A stretch of 64,000 nt of DNA from Deinococcus sp. KSM4-11 (GCF_004801415.1 NZ_SSNX01000009.1:62001-126000); one strand, 5' to 3'; shown: positions 9,494 through 20,952, counted from the stretch's first letter. Notes: generated from the letters alone by a model not told the origin. Numbers and translations are program-made.

Positions 9494-10425
9494 CGTACTA
9501 CCGCTCCATCGGCGGAAAACTCACCACCCTCGACGCCTACACCGACGGCTGCTGGGTGAACGCTGCCGACCCCAGCCCCGAGGAACTCGCCCGCGTGTCC
9601 CGCGAGACCGGCCTGGAACTCGATTACCTGTCGTACCCCCTCGACCCGGATGAACGTTCCCGCTTCGAGCGAGAGGACGGACAACTCCTGATCATCATGC
9701 AGACCAGCTACCGCCTGCCCGAGGAGAGCGACATTCCCTACGACACGGTGCCGCTCGGGATTCTGCACACGGATCACTGCGTGGTGACGGTGTGCAGCCT
9801 GCCGGAGAACCCGGTCATCAAGGACGTCCTGAGCGGCTTGGTGCGGCGCGTGAGCACCGTCAAGAAGAACCGCCTGACTCTGCAACTGTTCCTGCGCAAC
9901 GCCCAGCGCTTCCTGATCGACGTCCGCCAGATCAACAAGCGTGTGGACGCCATCGAGGACAAGCTGGAGAACAGCCAGCAGAACCGCGAGCTGCTGAACC
10001 TGCTGAAGCTGGAAAAGAGCCTGGTGTACTTCATGACCGGCCTGAAGGCCAACGAGGCCATGATGGAACGCGTCAAACGCGACCGGATCTTCGAGATGTA
10101 CGAGGAAGACAGCGACCTGCTCGACGACGTCCTGATCGAGAACCTCCAGGCCATCGAAATGGCGAGTATCGCCAGCAACATCCTGACCTCGATGGCCGGG
10201 GCCTTTGCCAGCGTGATCAGCAACAACGTCAACCAGGTCGTGAAGGTGCTCACCGTGACCACCATCCTGGTGGCCATTCCCACGCTGGTCAGCGGGTTCT
10301 TCGGCATGAACGTGCCCGGCCTGCCCTTCCACAACAGTCCCTACGGCTTCTGGCTGGTCATGATCGTCGCCATGGGCATCGCCACCCTGATCGCCGTGCT
10401 GTTCTACCGCCTGCGCGTGCTCTAG
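9487..10425 (+). CDS. corA: CorA-family divalent cation (Mg2+/Co2+) transporter
   Basis: The 312-residue protein has a cytoplasmic alpha/beta head, a long helical region (about 115-245) and two C-terminal membrane helices. The signature GFFGMNVPG lies near residue 273, in the loop between helices, as in pentameric CorA Mg2+ channels. The length is close to Thermotoga CorA. ATG 9487 is the only standard start: an in-frame TGA lies at 9463 and only a CTG comes between. Expression is probably set by the leader ORFs upstream. It converges on the AlkZ-like gene, 35 bp away, with no clear terminator between. Confidence 0.92.
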   Translation: MLTYYRSIGGKLTTLDAYTDGCWVNAADPSPEELARVSRETGLELDYLSYPLDPDERSRFEREDGQLLIIMQTSYRLPEESDIPYDTVPLGILHTDHCVVTVCSLPENPVIKDVLSGLVRRVSTVKKNRLTLQLFLRNAQRFLIDVRQINKRVDAIEDKLENSQQNRELLNLLKLEKSLVYFMTGLKANEAMMERVKRDRIFEMYEEDSDLLDDVLIENLQAIEMASIASNILTSMAGAFASVISNNVNQVVKVLTVTTILVAIPTLVSGFFGMNVPGLPFHNSPYGFWLVMIVAMGIATLIAVLFYRLRVL

Positions 10426-10460
10426 GGCAGGTCAACTGGGCGCGTCGGCACCCGTCCGGA

Positions 10461-11591
10461 TCATCCCCGCGGGTCGATGAACACCACGTCGGTCTGCCCG
10501 GCGTCTGCGGCTGCCAGGGCCAGCAGGCGGTCGGCCTCGGCGGTCAGGGCCGACCGGGCCGCGTCGGAAAGCTCCCCGAAGGGCTCGATGGTCAGCTGGG
10601 CGGCCTCGCGCCGCTGATCCAGCGTCCAGGTGCCGGCCACGAAGCCGTCAAGCAGGAAGGTATGCGGGAAGATGCCGTTCTTGACGGAAAAGAGCCGCTG
10701 GTGGGCGGGCGCAGTCATGAACCGACGGCGATCCGCGTGGGACAGCAGCAGGTTGTCGAAGGCGGCCAGCAACCGGGCTGGCGCGGGCGTGGTCTCGGGC
10801 GGGCGTGGAGCCTCCGGCAGATCGAACAGCTCGGTACCCGCCTCGTCCCGGAAGGTCAAGAGGTGTGGACGGAGCCGTTCCAGCACCCCACGCAGGTGGG
10901 TCAAGCCGCACCACACCTGAAGATCCTTCACGCTGGCCGGGCCGAAGGCCCCGAGGTACCGGCGGACGAGCGTCTCCAGGGTGGAGGTCGGGTTCCCTTC
11001 TGCAGGGTTCAGGGTCGGGCCCAGCCAGCCGGTGGCAGTCATCAGGGTGGGCTGTCCACCCTGGCCCCGGACGCCCCTGGGCGGCACCTGCACCAGAGGC
11101 AGCAGGTTCCGCAGCGCCTGCACCAGCGCCTGCGGATCACGATCCGGATACAGTCCGGCCAGCAGGGGGCGCAGCTCGGTCGAGGTCAATGCCCGCGTGC
11201 CCAACAGCTCCTGGCCCCTTTCCGCCAGGTCGGTCAGGTCGAGTCCGGCGAGGGCCGCCGCGTACGACGCGTTGTTCCGCAGGGCCCGGTCGAAGACGGG
11301 CTGCAGCAGCGTCCGCAGCGGCAGGGCGTCGCGGGCACTCACCAGATGCACGGTGTTGCGCAGCAGCGCCATCCGGACGGCCCGCCGTTCCAGCAGCGCC
11401 GCCGAGAGTTCTCCCGCCGCAAAACGTTCTAGCCGGCACCACAACCCGAAATAGGGCGGAATCGGGGCCTGGGCCTGCAGGCCGACCAGGTGCTCGATCG
11501 CTTGGAGCGCCGTCCCGTCGTGGCGGTACAGCAACCTCTGGCGGGCCAGGGTCGCCCGGTTCAGGGCGCGCGTGGAGAGGATCGGAGGCAC
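10461..11591 (-). CDS. Winged-helix DNA-binding protein of the HTH_42 / AlkZ-YcaQ family
   Basis: The 376-residue protein matches the HTH_42 family of tandem winged helices (LVGLQAQAPIPPYFGLWCR near the start; RNTVHLVSARDALPLR; CGLTHLRGVLERL; AFDNLLLSHADRRRF). The studied members AlkZ and YcaQ/AlkX are DNA glycosylases that unhook interstrand crosslinks and use a Gln-x-Gln or Gln-x-Asp motif. Here Q39-A40-Q41 sits in the matching N-terminal place, so glycosylase activity is plausible. It is first in a possible three-gene minus-strand cluster only in map order; the thioesterase gene upstream is 9 bp away. Start ATG 11591. Confidence 0.8.
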   Translation of the reverse strand: MPPILSTRALNRATLARQRLLYRHDGTALQAIEHLVGLQAQAPIPPYFGLWCRLERFAAGELSAALLERRAVRMALLRNTVHLVSARDALPLRTLLQPVFDRALRNNASYAAALAGLDLTDLAERGQELLGTRALTSTELRPLLAGLYPDRDPQALVQALRNLLPLVQVPPRGVRGQGGQPTLMTATGWLGPTLNPAEGNPTSTLETLVRRYLGAFGPASVKDLQVWCGLTHLRGVLERLRPHLLTFRDEAGTELFDLPEAPRPPETTPAPARLLAAFDNLLLSHADRRRFMTAPAHQRLFSVKNGIFPHTFLLDGFVAGTWTLDQRREAAQLTIEPFGELSDAARSALTAEADRLLALAAADAGQTDVVFIDPRG

Positions 11592-11600
11592 GGAGCCAGC

Positions 11601-11966
11601 CTAGCCCTGCGGTTCCCGCCGGCTCACGGTGCCTGTGAACAGCGCGATCAGCTCGCCATCCTCCCCATTGCGTACTTCCACGCGGTAGGTGGCCAGCGTC
11701 CGGCCCACGCGTTCCGGGTTGGCGGTGGCCACCAGCCGGTCACCTTGGCGGGTGGCGCGGAAGAAGCTCAGGTGCGTCTCGATGGCCACCGCCTGGGCGT
11801 GCTGGTTGCTGATGATCGCGAAGGCCTCGTCGGCCACGCTGAAGATCACGCCGCCGTGGGTGGTGCCGTGCATGTTCAGGCCCGCGTCGTCCACCGTCAG
11901 GGCGACGCGGGTACGTTCAGGGGTGGCCTCCAGCACGGTCATGCCCAGGGCCTCGGCGTAGGTCAT
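11601..11966 (-). CDS. PaaI-type hotdog-fold thioesterase
   Basis: The 121-residue single hotdog domain carries the PaaI/4HBT signature N-M-H-G-T-T-H-G-G-V-I-F-S-V-A-D at 31-46, followed by the central helix and four strands (VAIETHLSFFRAT, GDRLVATANPERVGRTLATYRVEV). Such enzymes hydrolyse acyl-CoA esters, often phenylacetyl- or hydroxyphenylacetyl-CoA. The substrate is not predictable here because no other phenylacetate genes are present. It lies 9 bp upstream of the AlkZ-like gene on the same strand. Confidence 0.88.
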   Translation of the reverse strand: MTYAEALGMTVLEATPERTRVALTVDDAGLNMHGTTHGGVIFSVADEAFAIISNQHAQAVAIETHLSFFRATRQGDRLVATANPERVGRTLATYRVEVRNGEDGELIALFTGTVSRREPQG

Positions 11967-11999
11967 GCTCCAGGGTAGGTCAGGAACGCCCGCGCTGGA

Positions 12000-12896
12000 T
12001 CAGGATTCGGAAGGGCGTGGGGTGTACGGCCACGCGACCTCGCCGGCCGGATCGTCCGGGCCGGCCCCGTCCCAGTCGTAGGGGTAGACCTCGCGGCAGA
12101 TCAGGGGGCCACGCGTGCCGTGGGCGTCGGCGTAGGCGGCCGTGGTGTCGAAGGCTTCGAGGATGGTGGGGAACTCGAACTGCTGTTTTGTGACGGTCAC
12201 GTAGGCTTCGTGGTGCGCGCCTTCTTCCCGCAGGGTGATGTCCCCGGTGGGCGTCATGGCACCGGTGTATGGCACGCAGACCTCGACCGGGCCGTCGCTG
12301 TCGGCGGTCACGGCCCCGTGATAGATCACGAAGGGCGGCCCGGCAATGACGGCGCCCTGGGAGGGGATCTCCTGGATCAGCCGGGTGATACTGGGGGGCA
12401 GGAAGCCGCTCAGTTCCGGCTGGTACACGCGTTTCTGGATGGTGGCGATCTGGCGGGTGGGGAGGTCGCGGGTCTGCACCGTAAAGGTCTGGGTCATGGT
12501 GGAGGCTCCTTCGAGGGTGTTCAGGATGTACCGGGCCAGGGCGCGGCTCTGGTCATGCTGCCGCTCGGCACCTTCCCAGTAGCCCCGGATCAGGCCACTG
12601 CGGGCGCCACGGGGCGCGTCGAGCACGGTGCGGATGGTGGTGAGCGGCATGTCCAGTTGCCGCAGCAGGCCGATCAAACGGGCGGTGTCGAGCTGCTCAG
12701 GCGCGTAGTGGCGGTAGCCGGTCTGGGCGTCCACGCGATCCGGGGGCAGCAGGCCCAGGTCGTCGTAGAGCCGCAGGGCCTTGAGACTCAGGCGGGTCGC
12801 CTGCGCGAAGGCCCCGATGGTCATGTGGGCGCTGGTCGGCGGGTGCGGGCTGGGGGACTGCGGGCTGGGGGACTGCGGGCTGGGCGGCTGGGTCAT
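12000..12896 (-). CDS. MerR-family regulator with GyrI-like effector-binding domain
   Basis: A MerR helix-turn-helix (MTIGAFAQATRLSLKALRLYDDLGLLPPDRVDAQTGYRHY) starts at residue 25, followed by a dimer helix and a C-terminal GyrI/SoxS-type ligand domain (FTVQTRDLPTRQIATIQKRV ... PVEVCVPYTGAM ... EEGAHHEAYVTVTKQQFEFPTILEAFD), as in BltR/BmrR multidrug sensors. The start at 12896 adds a Ser/Pro tail of 24 residues built from QSPSP repeats; it is supported by GGAGG 7 nt upstream. ATG 12824 would give the bare MerR domain. The length of 298 fits the family. The target gene is unknown. Confidence 0.88.
   Translation of the reverse strand: MTQPPSPQSPSPQSPSPHPPTSAHMTIGAFAQATRLSLKALRLYDDLGLLPPDRVDAQTGYRHYAPEQLDTARLIGLLRQLDMPLTTIRTVLDAPRGARSGLIRGYWEGAERQHDQSRALARYILNTLEGASTMTQTFTVQTRDLPTRQIATIQKRVYQPELSGFLPPSITRLIQEIPSQGAVIAGPPFVIYHGAVTADSDGPVEVCVPYTGAMTPTGDITLREEGAHHEAYVTVTKQQFEFPTILEAFDTTAAYADAHGTRGPLICREVYPYDWDGAGPDDPAGEVAWPYTPRPSES
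12846..12890 (+). repeat. Three tandem 15-bp repeats inside the MerR gene
   Basis: The unit CGGGCTGGGGGACTG occurs at 12846-12860 and 12861-12875, with a diverged copy at 12876-12890. On the minus strand it encodes Q-S-P-S-P units near the N-terminus. Confidence 0.85.
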
Positions 12897-13023
12897 GGGC
12901 GGGCCTCCGGAGGTGCCTTCAGCTTGAGGGCTGCCCCTTGGGCAGAGTCAAGGGAGTGGGGAAGAGGAGCCGAGTCAACTGGAGGAGGACGACAGCGTCA
13001 CCCTGGCCCGCTACTCTGCAGCC

Positions 13024-13704
13024 ATGAGTCCGATGCTGCTCGGCCACCGTGGCACCCCCCGCCTGCACCGCGAGAACACCCTGGCCGGGTTCCAGGCGGC
13101 CCTGGACGCTGGCCTGGACGGCGTGGAGCTGGACGTTCGCCGGCTGGCCGACGGCACGCTGGCCATCCACCACGACGAGGCGCTGCAGGATGGAAGACTG
13201 CTGCCGTTCCTGACCCTGGACGAACTGCCTACCGAAGTGCCCACCCTGGACGCCGTGCTGGCCTGGGCCGCCGATACGGGCGCGTACGTGAACGTGGAAC
13301 TCAAGTACGAGCGGGCCCGCCCGGATGACCGGGTACCCCGTGCCCTGAACGCCATCCGCGCGCACGGGCTGGGATCGCGTGTGATCGTCAGTTCCTTCAA
13401 CCCGCTGCTGCTGTTCGCGGCCCGTCAGAATGCCCCGGAGATCGAGCGCGGCCTGTTGATCCACAAATTGTACCGGGCCGGGCCGCTGGACAGCGTGCCG
13501 CTCGCGATGCGCTGGACGGGCAGCGTGGCCCTGCACCCGCACCACACCCTGATCGACCAAGGGCTCATGGCGCAGGCCCGGCAGTCCGGCTGGCGCGTGA
13601 ACACCTGGACGGTGAACGAGGCGGCGGACGTGCAACGCCTGACGCAGCTGGGCGTGGACGCCCTGATCGGCGACCTGCCTGACGTGCTGCTGACATCGCG
13701 CTGA
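13024..13704 (+). CDS. ugpQ: Glycerophosphodiester phosphodiesterase
   Basis: The 226-residue TIM barrel has the GDPD motifs GHRGTPRLHRENTLAGF (catalytic His/Arg, Glu-Asn-Thr), VELDVRRLADGTLAIHHDE (metal ligands and catalytic His) and NVELK. It cleaves glycerophosphodiesters to sn-glycerol 3-phosphate and an alcohol. It lies directly upstream of a ugpB-ugpA-ugpE uptake operon, as ugpQ accompanies the ugp genes in E. coli, so it probably supplies or processes the transported substrate in the cytoplasm (no signal peptide). TACTCT (13012-13017) lies 6 nt before the ATG, indicating a leaderless transcript. Confidence 0.92.
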   Translation: MSPMLLGHRGTPRLHRENTLAGFQAALDAGLDGVELDVRRLADGTLAIHHDEALQDGRLLPFLTLDELPTEVPTLDAVLAWAADTGAYVNVELKYERARPDDRVPRALNAIRAHGLGSRVIVSSFNPLLLFAARQNAPEIERGLLIHKLYRAGPLDSVPLAMRWTGSVALHPHHTLIDQGLMAQARQSGWRVNTWTVNEAADVQRLTQLGVDALIGDLPDVLLTSR

Positions 13705-13752
13705 CGGTGGCGTGGCAAGCCCACAAAAGCCCCTGGATGCCCTCCCAGACGC

Positions 13753-13784
13753 TTGACAAGCCCATGATGATGGGTGCTTACTGT
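13753..13784 (+). promoter_or_regulatory. ugpB promoter with inverted repeat
   Basis: TTGACA (13753-13758) and TACTGT (13779-13784), the latter 7 nt before the ugpB ATG. The 20-bp spacer is long but contains a perfect CCCAT-GATG-ATGGG inverted repeat (13761-13774), a candidate operator. Confidence 0.55.
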
Positions 13785-13791
13785 GATTCCC

Positions 13792-15075
<1,284 letters not shown>

Positions 15076-15167
15076 GCCACCCGTCGTCGCGGCTCGCCCT
15101 TCCCGTCCGGGGGGCGGGCCGCACCTGAATTCCCCGCCCGCCCTGGAGAACCCATGAGGATGTCCGC

Positions 15168-16092
15168 ATGTTGAAACCCGCCGCCGCCCGCGCCGCGCCG
15201 TCCGAGGAGCGCGCCGTCTTTCGGGGCCGGTGGCTGCCGTGGGTGTTCCTGCTGCCCACGCTGCTGATCCTGGCGGTGTTCATCTACCTGCCGGCGCTGC
15301 GCACCCTGCGCCTGGCGGCCTTCCGCGCCAACGTGATCCTGGGCACCGAGAAGTTCGTGGGCCTGGGCAACTTCGCCGACCTGCTCTCCAGCCCCGCGTA
15401 CCAGCAGGTGGCCCTCCAGACCCTGGTGTTCACGGTGCTGACCGTCTCGGGCGGACTGCTGTGCTCGCTGGGCCTGGCGTGGCTGGCCAGCCGGCCCATC
15501 CGGGGCGCGAAGACCTACCGTCTGCTGCTGATCTACCCGTACGCCCTGAGCCCCGCGATTGCCGGAACGCTGTGGCTGTTCCTGTTCAACCCAGAGATCG
15601 GCGTGGTGAACCAGGTGCTGCGGGCGTCCTTCCACGTGGCACCGCGCTGGCTGGACACGCCCATCCTGGCGTTCGGGCTGGTCACGCTGGCGTCCATCTG
15701 GAAGGGCCTGGCGTACAACATCGTGTTCTACCTGGCGAGCATCCAGAACCTGCCGGGCGACGTGATGGAGGCCGCGCAGATCGACGGGGCCACGCCACGG
15801 CAGGTGTTCTGGCGGGTGGCCTTCCCGCTGCTCAGCCCGATCACGTTCTTCCTGGTGTTCACGAATATCATCGCGGCGCTGTTCGATTCCTTCGCGCTGA
15901 CGGACATCCTCACGCGCGGCGGGCCGTATGTCGGGCACGCGGGGATCACGACCTTCCTGGTGTACCAGCTGTACCAGGACGGCTTCGTGAACTTCAAGAC
16001 CGGGGCCGCCGCCGCGCAGGCCGCGCTGATGCTCGCGCTGGTGGCGTTCATCACGGTCATGCAGTTCCGGGTGGGCGAACGGCGGGTGCACT

Positions 16093-16103
<11 letters not shown>
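15168..16103 (+). CDS. ugpA: ABC transporter permease UgpA
   Basis: The 311-residue protein has six membrane spans and the EAA loop EAAQIDGATPRQVFWRVAFPLLSPI that contacts the ATPase. The N-terminus (WLPWVFLLPTLLILAVFIYLPALRTLRLAAF) is typical of MalF/UgpA-type permeases. It lies 92 bp after ugpB and overlaps ugpE by 11 bp. A GAGG sequence 8-9 nt before the ATG serves as SD. With UgpE it forms the channel for UgpB cargo. No ATPase gene (ugpC) is in the cluster. Confidence 0.92.
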
Positions 16104-16956
<853 letters not shown>

Positions 16957-17051
16957 CAAGTAGTCAGAGTCCCGTCACGCTGGGCTGACATGCTCGGGCT
17001 CTCCTCACAGGCGAGCACTCAGGATGCAGGGCTCGTTCCCACCCTTCAGAG

Positions 17052-17094
17052 GCCGCGCTGCCCGGTGTTCCCCCGGATGGCGCGGCTTCTCTTT
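17052..17094 (+). terminator. Terminator of the ugp operon
   Basis: GCCGCGC (17052-17058) pairs with GCGCGGC (17080-17086), with an inner CCGG/CCGG pairing; TTCTCTTT follows. The next gene is convergent. Confidence 0.6.
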
Positions 17095-17103
17095 GAAGGG
17101 CGC

Positions 17104-19617
17104 TCAGGCGGGTACGGCTTGACCAACGGCCGGGGGCTGGACGGCCGGTGCCGTGACGGGCGGCCGGAAGCGGCGCAGCCGCAGGGCGTTGCCCAGCACG
17201 AACACGCTGCTCAGGCCCATGGCCGCCGCCGCCAATACCGGGTTCAGGGTCACGCCCACGGGCGAGAGCACGCCCGCCGCGACCGGGATCAGGATGATGT
17301 TGTACGCGAAGGCCCAGAACAGGTTCAGGCGGATGTTCCGCAGCGTGGCGCGGCTCAAGGCGATGGCGTTCGGAACGCCGCGCAGGTCGCCTGCCATCAG
17401 GATTACGTCCGCCGTCTCGACCGCCACATCGGTGCCCGTGCCGATGGCGACGCCCACGTCCGCGCTCGCCAGGGCCGGCGCGTCATTGATGCCGTCCCCG
17501 ACGAAGGCGACCCGCTGCCCGCCCGATTGCAGGGTCGTGACCACGTCGCTCTTGCCGCTGGGCAGCACGCCTGCGTGCACAGTGTCGATCCCCAGCGTCC
17601 GCGCGACGGCGTGTGCGGTGCGTTCGTGGTCGCCCGTGACCATGGCGACCGTCAGGCCCAGCGCGTGCAGGGCTTTCACGGCGTCTGCGCTGTCGGGCTT
17701 CACGGGGTCGGCCACAGCGATCACGGCGGCCAGCCGGCCGTCGATGGCCGCGTACAGCGGGCTCTTGCCCTCGTCGGCCAGCCGGCCGGCCTGCTGCGTG
17801 AAGGGCGTGATGTCCAGGCCCAGCTCGGTCATGTAGCGGTCGGCGCCGATCTGCACGCGGTGGCCGTCCACGGTCGCCTCCAGGCCCAGGCCGGGCCGCG
17901 CGCGGAAGTCTGTGGCGTCCGGCAGCCTCAGGCCTTCGCGCGCGGCCGCCCCGACGATGGCGCGGGCGATGGGGTGCTCGGAGGCCTGCTCGGCCCCGGC
18001 GATCACGCGCAGCACCTCGGAGCGTTCGAAGCCCGGCTGACTGTTCTGATTCAAGACGTGAAGATCGGTCAGCTCCGGGTGGCCCACGGTCAGGGTGCCG
18101 GTCTTGTCCAGCGCCACCACGTCCACCCGGCCCAGGGCCTCCAGCGCCGTGCCGCTGCGGAACAGCACGCCCAGCCCCGCCGCCCGGCCGCTGCCCACCA
18201 TGACGCTGGTGGGCGTGGCGAGGCCCATGGCGCACGGGCACGCGATGATCAGCACGGCGACTGTGTGGATCAGCGCCTGCCCCAGCGCGCCGGGGCCGCC
18301 GATCAGCAGCCACGTCAGGAAGGTCAGCGCGGCGATCACCAGCACGGCCGGCACGAACACGGCGACTACGCGATCCGCGAGGCCCTGGATGGGCGGTTTG
18401 CTGCCCTGCGCGGTCTCGACCAGCCGGATGATCTGCGCTAGGGCGGTGTCGTTGCCCACGCGGGTGGCGCGGATCGTCAGGGTGCCGGTACCGTTCAGCG
18501 TGCCGCCGGTGACCGCTGCCCCGGCACGCTTGGCGACCGGGACGCTCTCGCCGGTGAGCATGCTCTCGTCCACCCACGACTCGCCGGTCATGACCTCGCC
18601 GTCCACCGGCAGCTTCCCGCCGGGCCGCACGCGGATCAGGTCACCGGACAGCACGTCGTCCACGGGCACCTCGACCTCCGCGCCGTTCCGGATCACGGTG
18701 GCGGTGGCTGGCTGGAGGGCCAGCAGGGTCTTCATGGCCTCGCTGGTGCGGCCCTTGGCCACCGCCTCGAAATACTTGCCGAGCAGGATCAACGTGATCA
18801 CCACGGCGGACGCCTCGAAGTACACGTGGGCGCTGCCCGGCGGGAACAGATCCGGCAGGACGGTCACGGCGAGGCTGTAGACGAAGGCGGCCAGCGTGCC
18901 GATCATGACCAGCGAGTTCATGTCCGGACTGCGGTGGCGCAGCGCCGCCCAGCCCGAGCGCAGGAAGCGTCGGCCGGGGCCGAATTGCACCGGTACGGCG
19001 AGCAGCAGCATGATCACATTCAGTGTGCGCATCCCGACCGTGTCCATCAGCCACATCTCGAGCGCGGGCCACAGCATGGGCAGCATCGCCAGCAGCAGCA
19101 GCGGCACGGAAAAGGCAGCGCTGACGGTCACGGCGCGGCGCAGGGCACGCACGTCCCGCTCGCGCGCCTCCCGTTCCACATCTACGCGGGACGGCCCGGC
19201 TCCGGTGTCCAGCACGTCGTATCCGGCCTCGCGGATCGCGGCTTTCAGCTGGCCCGGACTCACGCTGCTCAGGGCGTCCACGCTGGCCCGCTCGGTGGCC
19301 AGATTCACCGACGCGTCCAGCACGCCGTCGATCTTTTGTAGCGCACGCTCCACGCGGCCCACGCACGCGGCGCAGGTCATGCCGGTCACGCTCAGCTCGG
19401 TGTGGGTGGTGCGAGCTTCGTAGCCGGTGTCCTGCACGGTCTGGATCAGGACGGGCGCGGCGACCTGCGCGGGGTCGTAGGTCACGGTCGCCCGCTCGGT
19501 GGCGAGGTTCACGCTGGCGTCCTGCACCCCCTCCACCTTCTTCAGGCCGCGTTCCACCCGCCCCACGCAGGCCGCGCAGGTCATGCCCTGGATATCAAGT
19601 TCGATGGTCGTGCTCAT
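17104..19617 (-). CDS. copA: Copper-exporting P1B-type ATPase
   Basis: The 837-residue pump exports Cu(I). It has two N-terminal metal domains (GMTCAAC, Cys14/Cys17; GMTCAAC, Cys82/Cys85), eight membrane spans, the actuator TGE motif (MTGES), the CPC ion-binding motif at 460-462, the phosphorylation site DKTGT at 504-508, a [10 protein letters not shown] hinge, and the YN / MxxSS motifs of Cu(I) ATPases ([25 protein letters not shown]). It is divergent from copZ-DUF305-csoR, with a CsoR-like operator (19628-19646) next to its promoter. SD AGGAGG lies just before the ATG. Confidence 0.96.
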   Translation of the reverse strand: MSTTIELDIQGMTCAACVGRVERGLKKVEGVQDASVNLATERATVTYDPAQVAAPVLIQTVQDTGYEARTTHTELSVTGMTCAACVGRVERALQKIDGVLDASVNLATERASVDALSSVSPGQLKAAIREAGYDVLDTGAGPSRVDVEREARERDVRALRRAVTVSAAFSVPLLLLAMLPMLWPALEMWLMDTVGMRTLNVIMLLLAVPVQFGPGRRFLRSGWAALRHRSPDMNSLVMIGTLAAFVYSLAVTVLPDLFPPGSAHVYFEASAVVITLILLGKYFEAVAKGRTSEAMKTLLALQPATATVIRNGAEVEVPVDDVLSGDLIRVRPGGKLPVDGEVMTGESWVDESMLTGESVPVAKRAGAAVTGGTLNGTGTLTIRATRVGNDTALAQIIRLVETAQGSKPPIQGLADRVVAVFVPAVLVIAALTFLTWLLIGGPGALGQALIHTVAVLIIACPCAMGLATPTSVMVGSGRAAGLGVLFRSGTALEALGRVDVVALDKTGTLTVGHPELTDLHVLNQNSQPGFERSEVLRVIAGAEQASEHPIARAIVGAAAREGLRLPDATDFRARPGLGLEATVDGHRVQIGADRYMTELGLDITPFTQQAGRLADEGKSPLYAAIDGRLAAVIAVADPVKPDSADAVKALHALGLTVAMVTGDHERTAHAVARTLGIDTVHAGVLPSGKSDVVTTLQSGGQRVAFVGDGINDAPALASADVGVAIGTGTDVAVETADVILMAGDLRGVPNAIALSRATLRNIRLNLFWAFAYNIILIPVAAGVLSPVGVTLNPVLAAAAMGLSSVFVLGNALRLRRFRPPVTAPAVQPPAVGQAVPA

Positions 19618-19627
19618 GGCCCTCCTG

Positions 19628-19646
19628 ATCCCCCTGGGGGGGATAC
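19628..19646. promoter_or_regulatory. CsoR-type operator upstream of copA
   Basis: CCCCC-T-GGGGG at 19630-19640 flanked by AT on the left and GGATAC on the right, matching the TACCCCCNGGGGGTA-like palindromes bound by CsoR-family repressors. It lies at or just after the predicted copA transcription start. Confidence 0.65.
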
Positions 19647-19652
19647 GAGTTC

Positions 19653-19682
19653 AGCGTAGCGCTATATGGCTGTCTAGAGCAA
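19653..19682 (-). promoter_or_regulatory. copA promoter
   Basis: On the minus strand, TTGCTC (19682-19677), an 18-bp spacer and TACGCT (19658-19653). The operator lies immediately downstream. Confidence 0.5.
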
Positions 19683-19711
19683 GTTGAAGACTCATTATTC
19701 GTCCATAACTG

Positions 19712-19740
19712 TTGACAACCCCCGGGGGAGGGTCTAGCCT
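19712..19740 (+). promoter_or_regulatory. copZ promoter with CsoR-type operator in the spacer
   Basis: TTGACA (19712-19717), exactly 17 bp, TAGCCT (19735-19740), then 6 nt to the copZ ATG (leaderless). The spacer holds CCCCCGGGGG at 19719-19728. Binding there would block RNA polymerase directly. Confidence 0.75.
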
Positions 19741-19746
19741 TTGGGC

Positions 19747-19968
19747 ATGACGACCCAGATTCCCACCACTGAACTGACCATTACCGGCATGAGCTGCGGC
19801 CACTGCGTCAAGGCTGTCGAGGGTGCCCTGAGGGCCGTACCCGGCGTACAGGCCGTGACCGTTGATCTCGCAGGCGGCCGGGCTACCGTGCAGGGCGATG
19901 CCGACACCCAGACCATGCTGGCCGCAGTAAGCGAGGAAGGCTACACGGCGCAGGTCGCCGGGGCGTGA
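19747..19968 (+). CDS. copZ: Copper chaperone CopZ (HMA domain)
   Basis: The 73-residue ferredoxin-like HMA domain has the metal motif GMSCGHC (Cys17, Cys20) and the typical VKAVEGALRAVPGVQAVTVDLAGGRATV fold pattern. It should carry Cu(I) to CopA or to the repressor. ATG 19747 is favoured over 19741 because TAGCCT lies 6 nt upstream in a TTGACA-17-TAGCCT promoter. Its TGA overlaps the GTG of the next gene (GTGA), and the promoter contains the repressor operator. Confidence 0.92.
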   Translation: MTTQIPTTELTITGMSCGHCVKAVEGALRAVPGVQAVTVDLAGGRATVQGDADTQTMLAAVSEEGYTAQVAGA

Positions 19969-20552
19969 TCCGCACCGTGACGCTGGTTCTGCTGCTAAAC
20001 GGCGCGGCCCTCGCCGGCGGGGGCGGCGCGTCCATGCCGGGCATGCAGCACGCCGCGCACGGAATGCCGGAAGGATCGATGCCGGCGGAGATGGCTGCCA
20101 TGGGCGAGCGCATGACGGCCGAACTCCGGCCCCTGAGAGGCCGCGCCTTCGATATCCGGTTCGCGCAGCTCATGGCCGACCATCACCAGATGGCCATCGA
20201 CATGGCCCGTGTGGAGGTTCTGCGCGGCACCGACGTCCGCGTGAAGGCTGCCGCTGCGAAGGTCATCGCCGCGCAGCAGCAAGAAATCGCCGTGATGCAG
20301 GGCTGGCTGCAGGCCTGGATCAGGCAGGACTACGCTCCCAGGGGCATGGGCAAGCCGATGGAGCTCACGGGCAGCGCTGACCGCTGGTTCCTGACTGGCA
20401 TGGTTCCGCACCACCGGGGCGCGGTCGAGATGGCGGCGCTCGTGCCCACCCACTCGCAGGACGCGCGTGTGCGGACGCTGGCGGCCGACATCATCCGCGC
20501 CCAGACGGCCGAGATCGCCCAGTACACGGCGTGGCTGGGGAGCATGAAGTGA
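19965..20552 (+). CDS. Secreted DUF305 protein (CopM-like copper-binding candidate)
   Basis: This 195-residue protein has a signal peptide (MIRTVTLVLLLNGAALA) followed by a Met/His-rich stretch (GGASMPGMQHAAHGMPEGSMPAEM). Two DUF305 repeats carry the paired-His motifs MADHHQMAIDMA and MVPHHRGAVEMA. DUF305 proteins such as cyanobacterial CopM bind copper outside the cytoplasm. Its GTG start overlaps the copZ stop and its stop overlaps the csoR start, so copZ-DUF305-csoR is a tightly coupled copper operon. Periplasmic copper buffering is the likely role, by inference. Confidence 0.88.
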   Translation: MIRTVTLVLLLNGAALAGGGGASMPGMQHAAHGMPEGSMPAEMAAMGERMTAELRPLRGRAFDIRFAQLMADHHQMAIDMARVEVLRGTDVRVKAAAAKVIAAQQQEIAVMQGWLQAWIRQDYAPRGMGKPMELTGSADRWFLTGMVPHHRGAVEMAALVPTHSQDARVRTLAADIIRAQTAEIAQYTAWLGSMK

Positions 20553-20860
20553 CCACACCCGCCGCGCCGCACTGCCACGTCGAGGGCAAGCTGTGCATGC
20601 CGGAGGACGCCCGCAAGCGCGCCAGCCGCCGCCTGAGCATCGCGCGCGGTCATCTGGAGAGCATCGTCCGTATGCTGGACGACGAGGGCGTGTACTGCGT
20701 GGATGTGCTGCGGCAGATCAAGGCGGTGCAGGGGGCCCTGAGCGGGGCGACCGAGGTGGTCCTGCGCGGGCACCTCGAAGCGCATGTCGCCACAGCGCAC
20801 GAACGTGGGGATACCGTCGAGATCGTCGAGGAACTCATGGAGGCGCTGAAGTACGCGTGA
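20549..20860 (+). CDS. csoR: CsoR-family copper-sensing repressor (C-H-H type)
   Basis: From GTG 20549 (GTGA overlap with the previous stop) it has 103 residues of the all-helical DUF156 fold (RASRRLSIARGHLESIVRMLDDEG). The ligand positions are Cys50, His75 and His79 (C-x24-H-x3-H). This C-H-H set differs from the classic C-H-C but equals that reported for Thermus thermophilus CsoR, which responds to Cu and some other metals; E. coli RcnR also has C-H-H plus an N-terminal His. Context (copZ, copA) points to copper. Extra His/Cys at the N-terminus (PHCHVEGKLC) may contribute ligands. Confidence 0.9.
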   Translation: MTTPAAPHCHVEGKLCMPEDARKRASRRLSIARGHLESIVRMLDDEGVYCVDVLRQIKAVQGALSGATEVVLRGHLEAHVATAHERGDTVEIVEELMEALKYA

Positions 20861-20952
20861 TGGTGCTGGGGCGCGCGCGTTGCCCGATCTCGGTCAGGCA
20901 GGCCACCGCGCAGAGCAGCAGGAGCACCGCGATCTGAATCCTGGAGGGACGT

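Noticed and set aside
12846..12890. Short tandem repeat as a CRISPR-like array
   Set aside because: Units are contiguous with no spacers and encode an in-frame Ser/Pro tail of the MerR protein.
15154..15174. Six-codon ORF (MRMSAC) overlapping the ugpA start
   Set aside because: Too short to judge; ugpA has its own GAGG SD at a suitable distance, so no coupling needs to be assumed.
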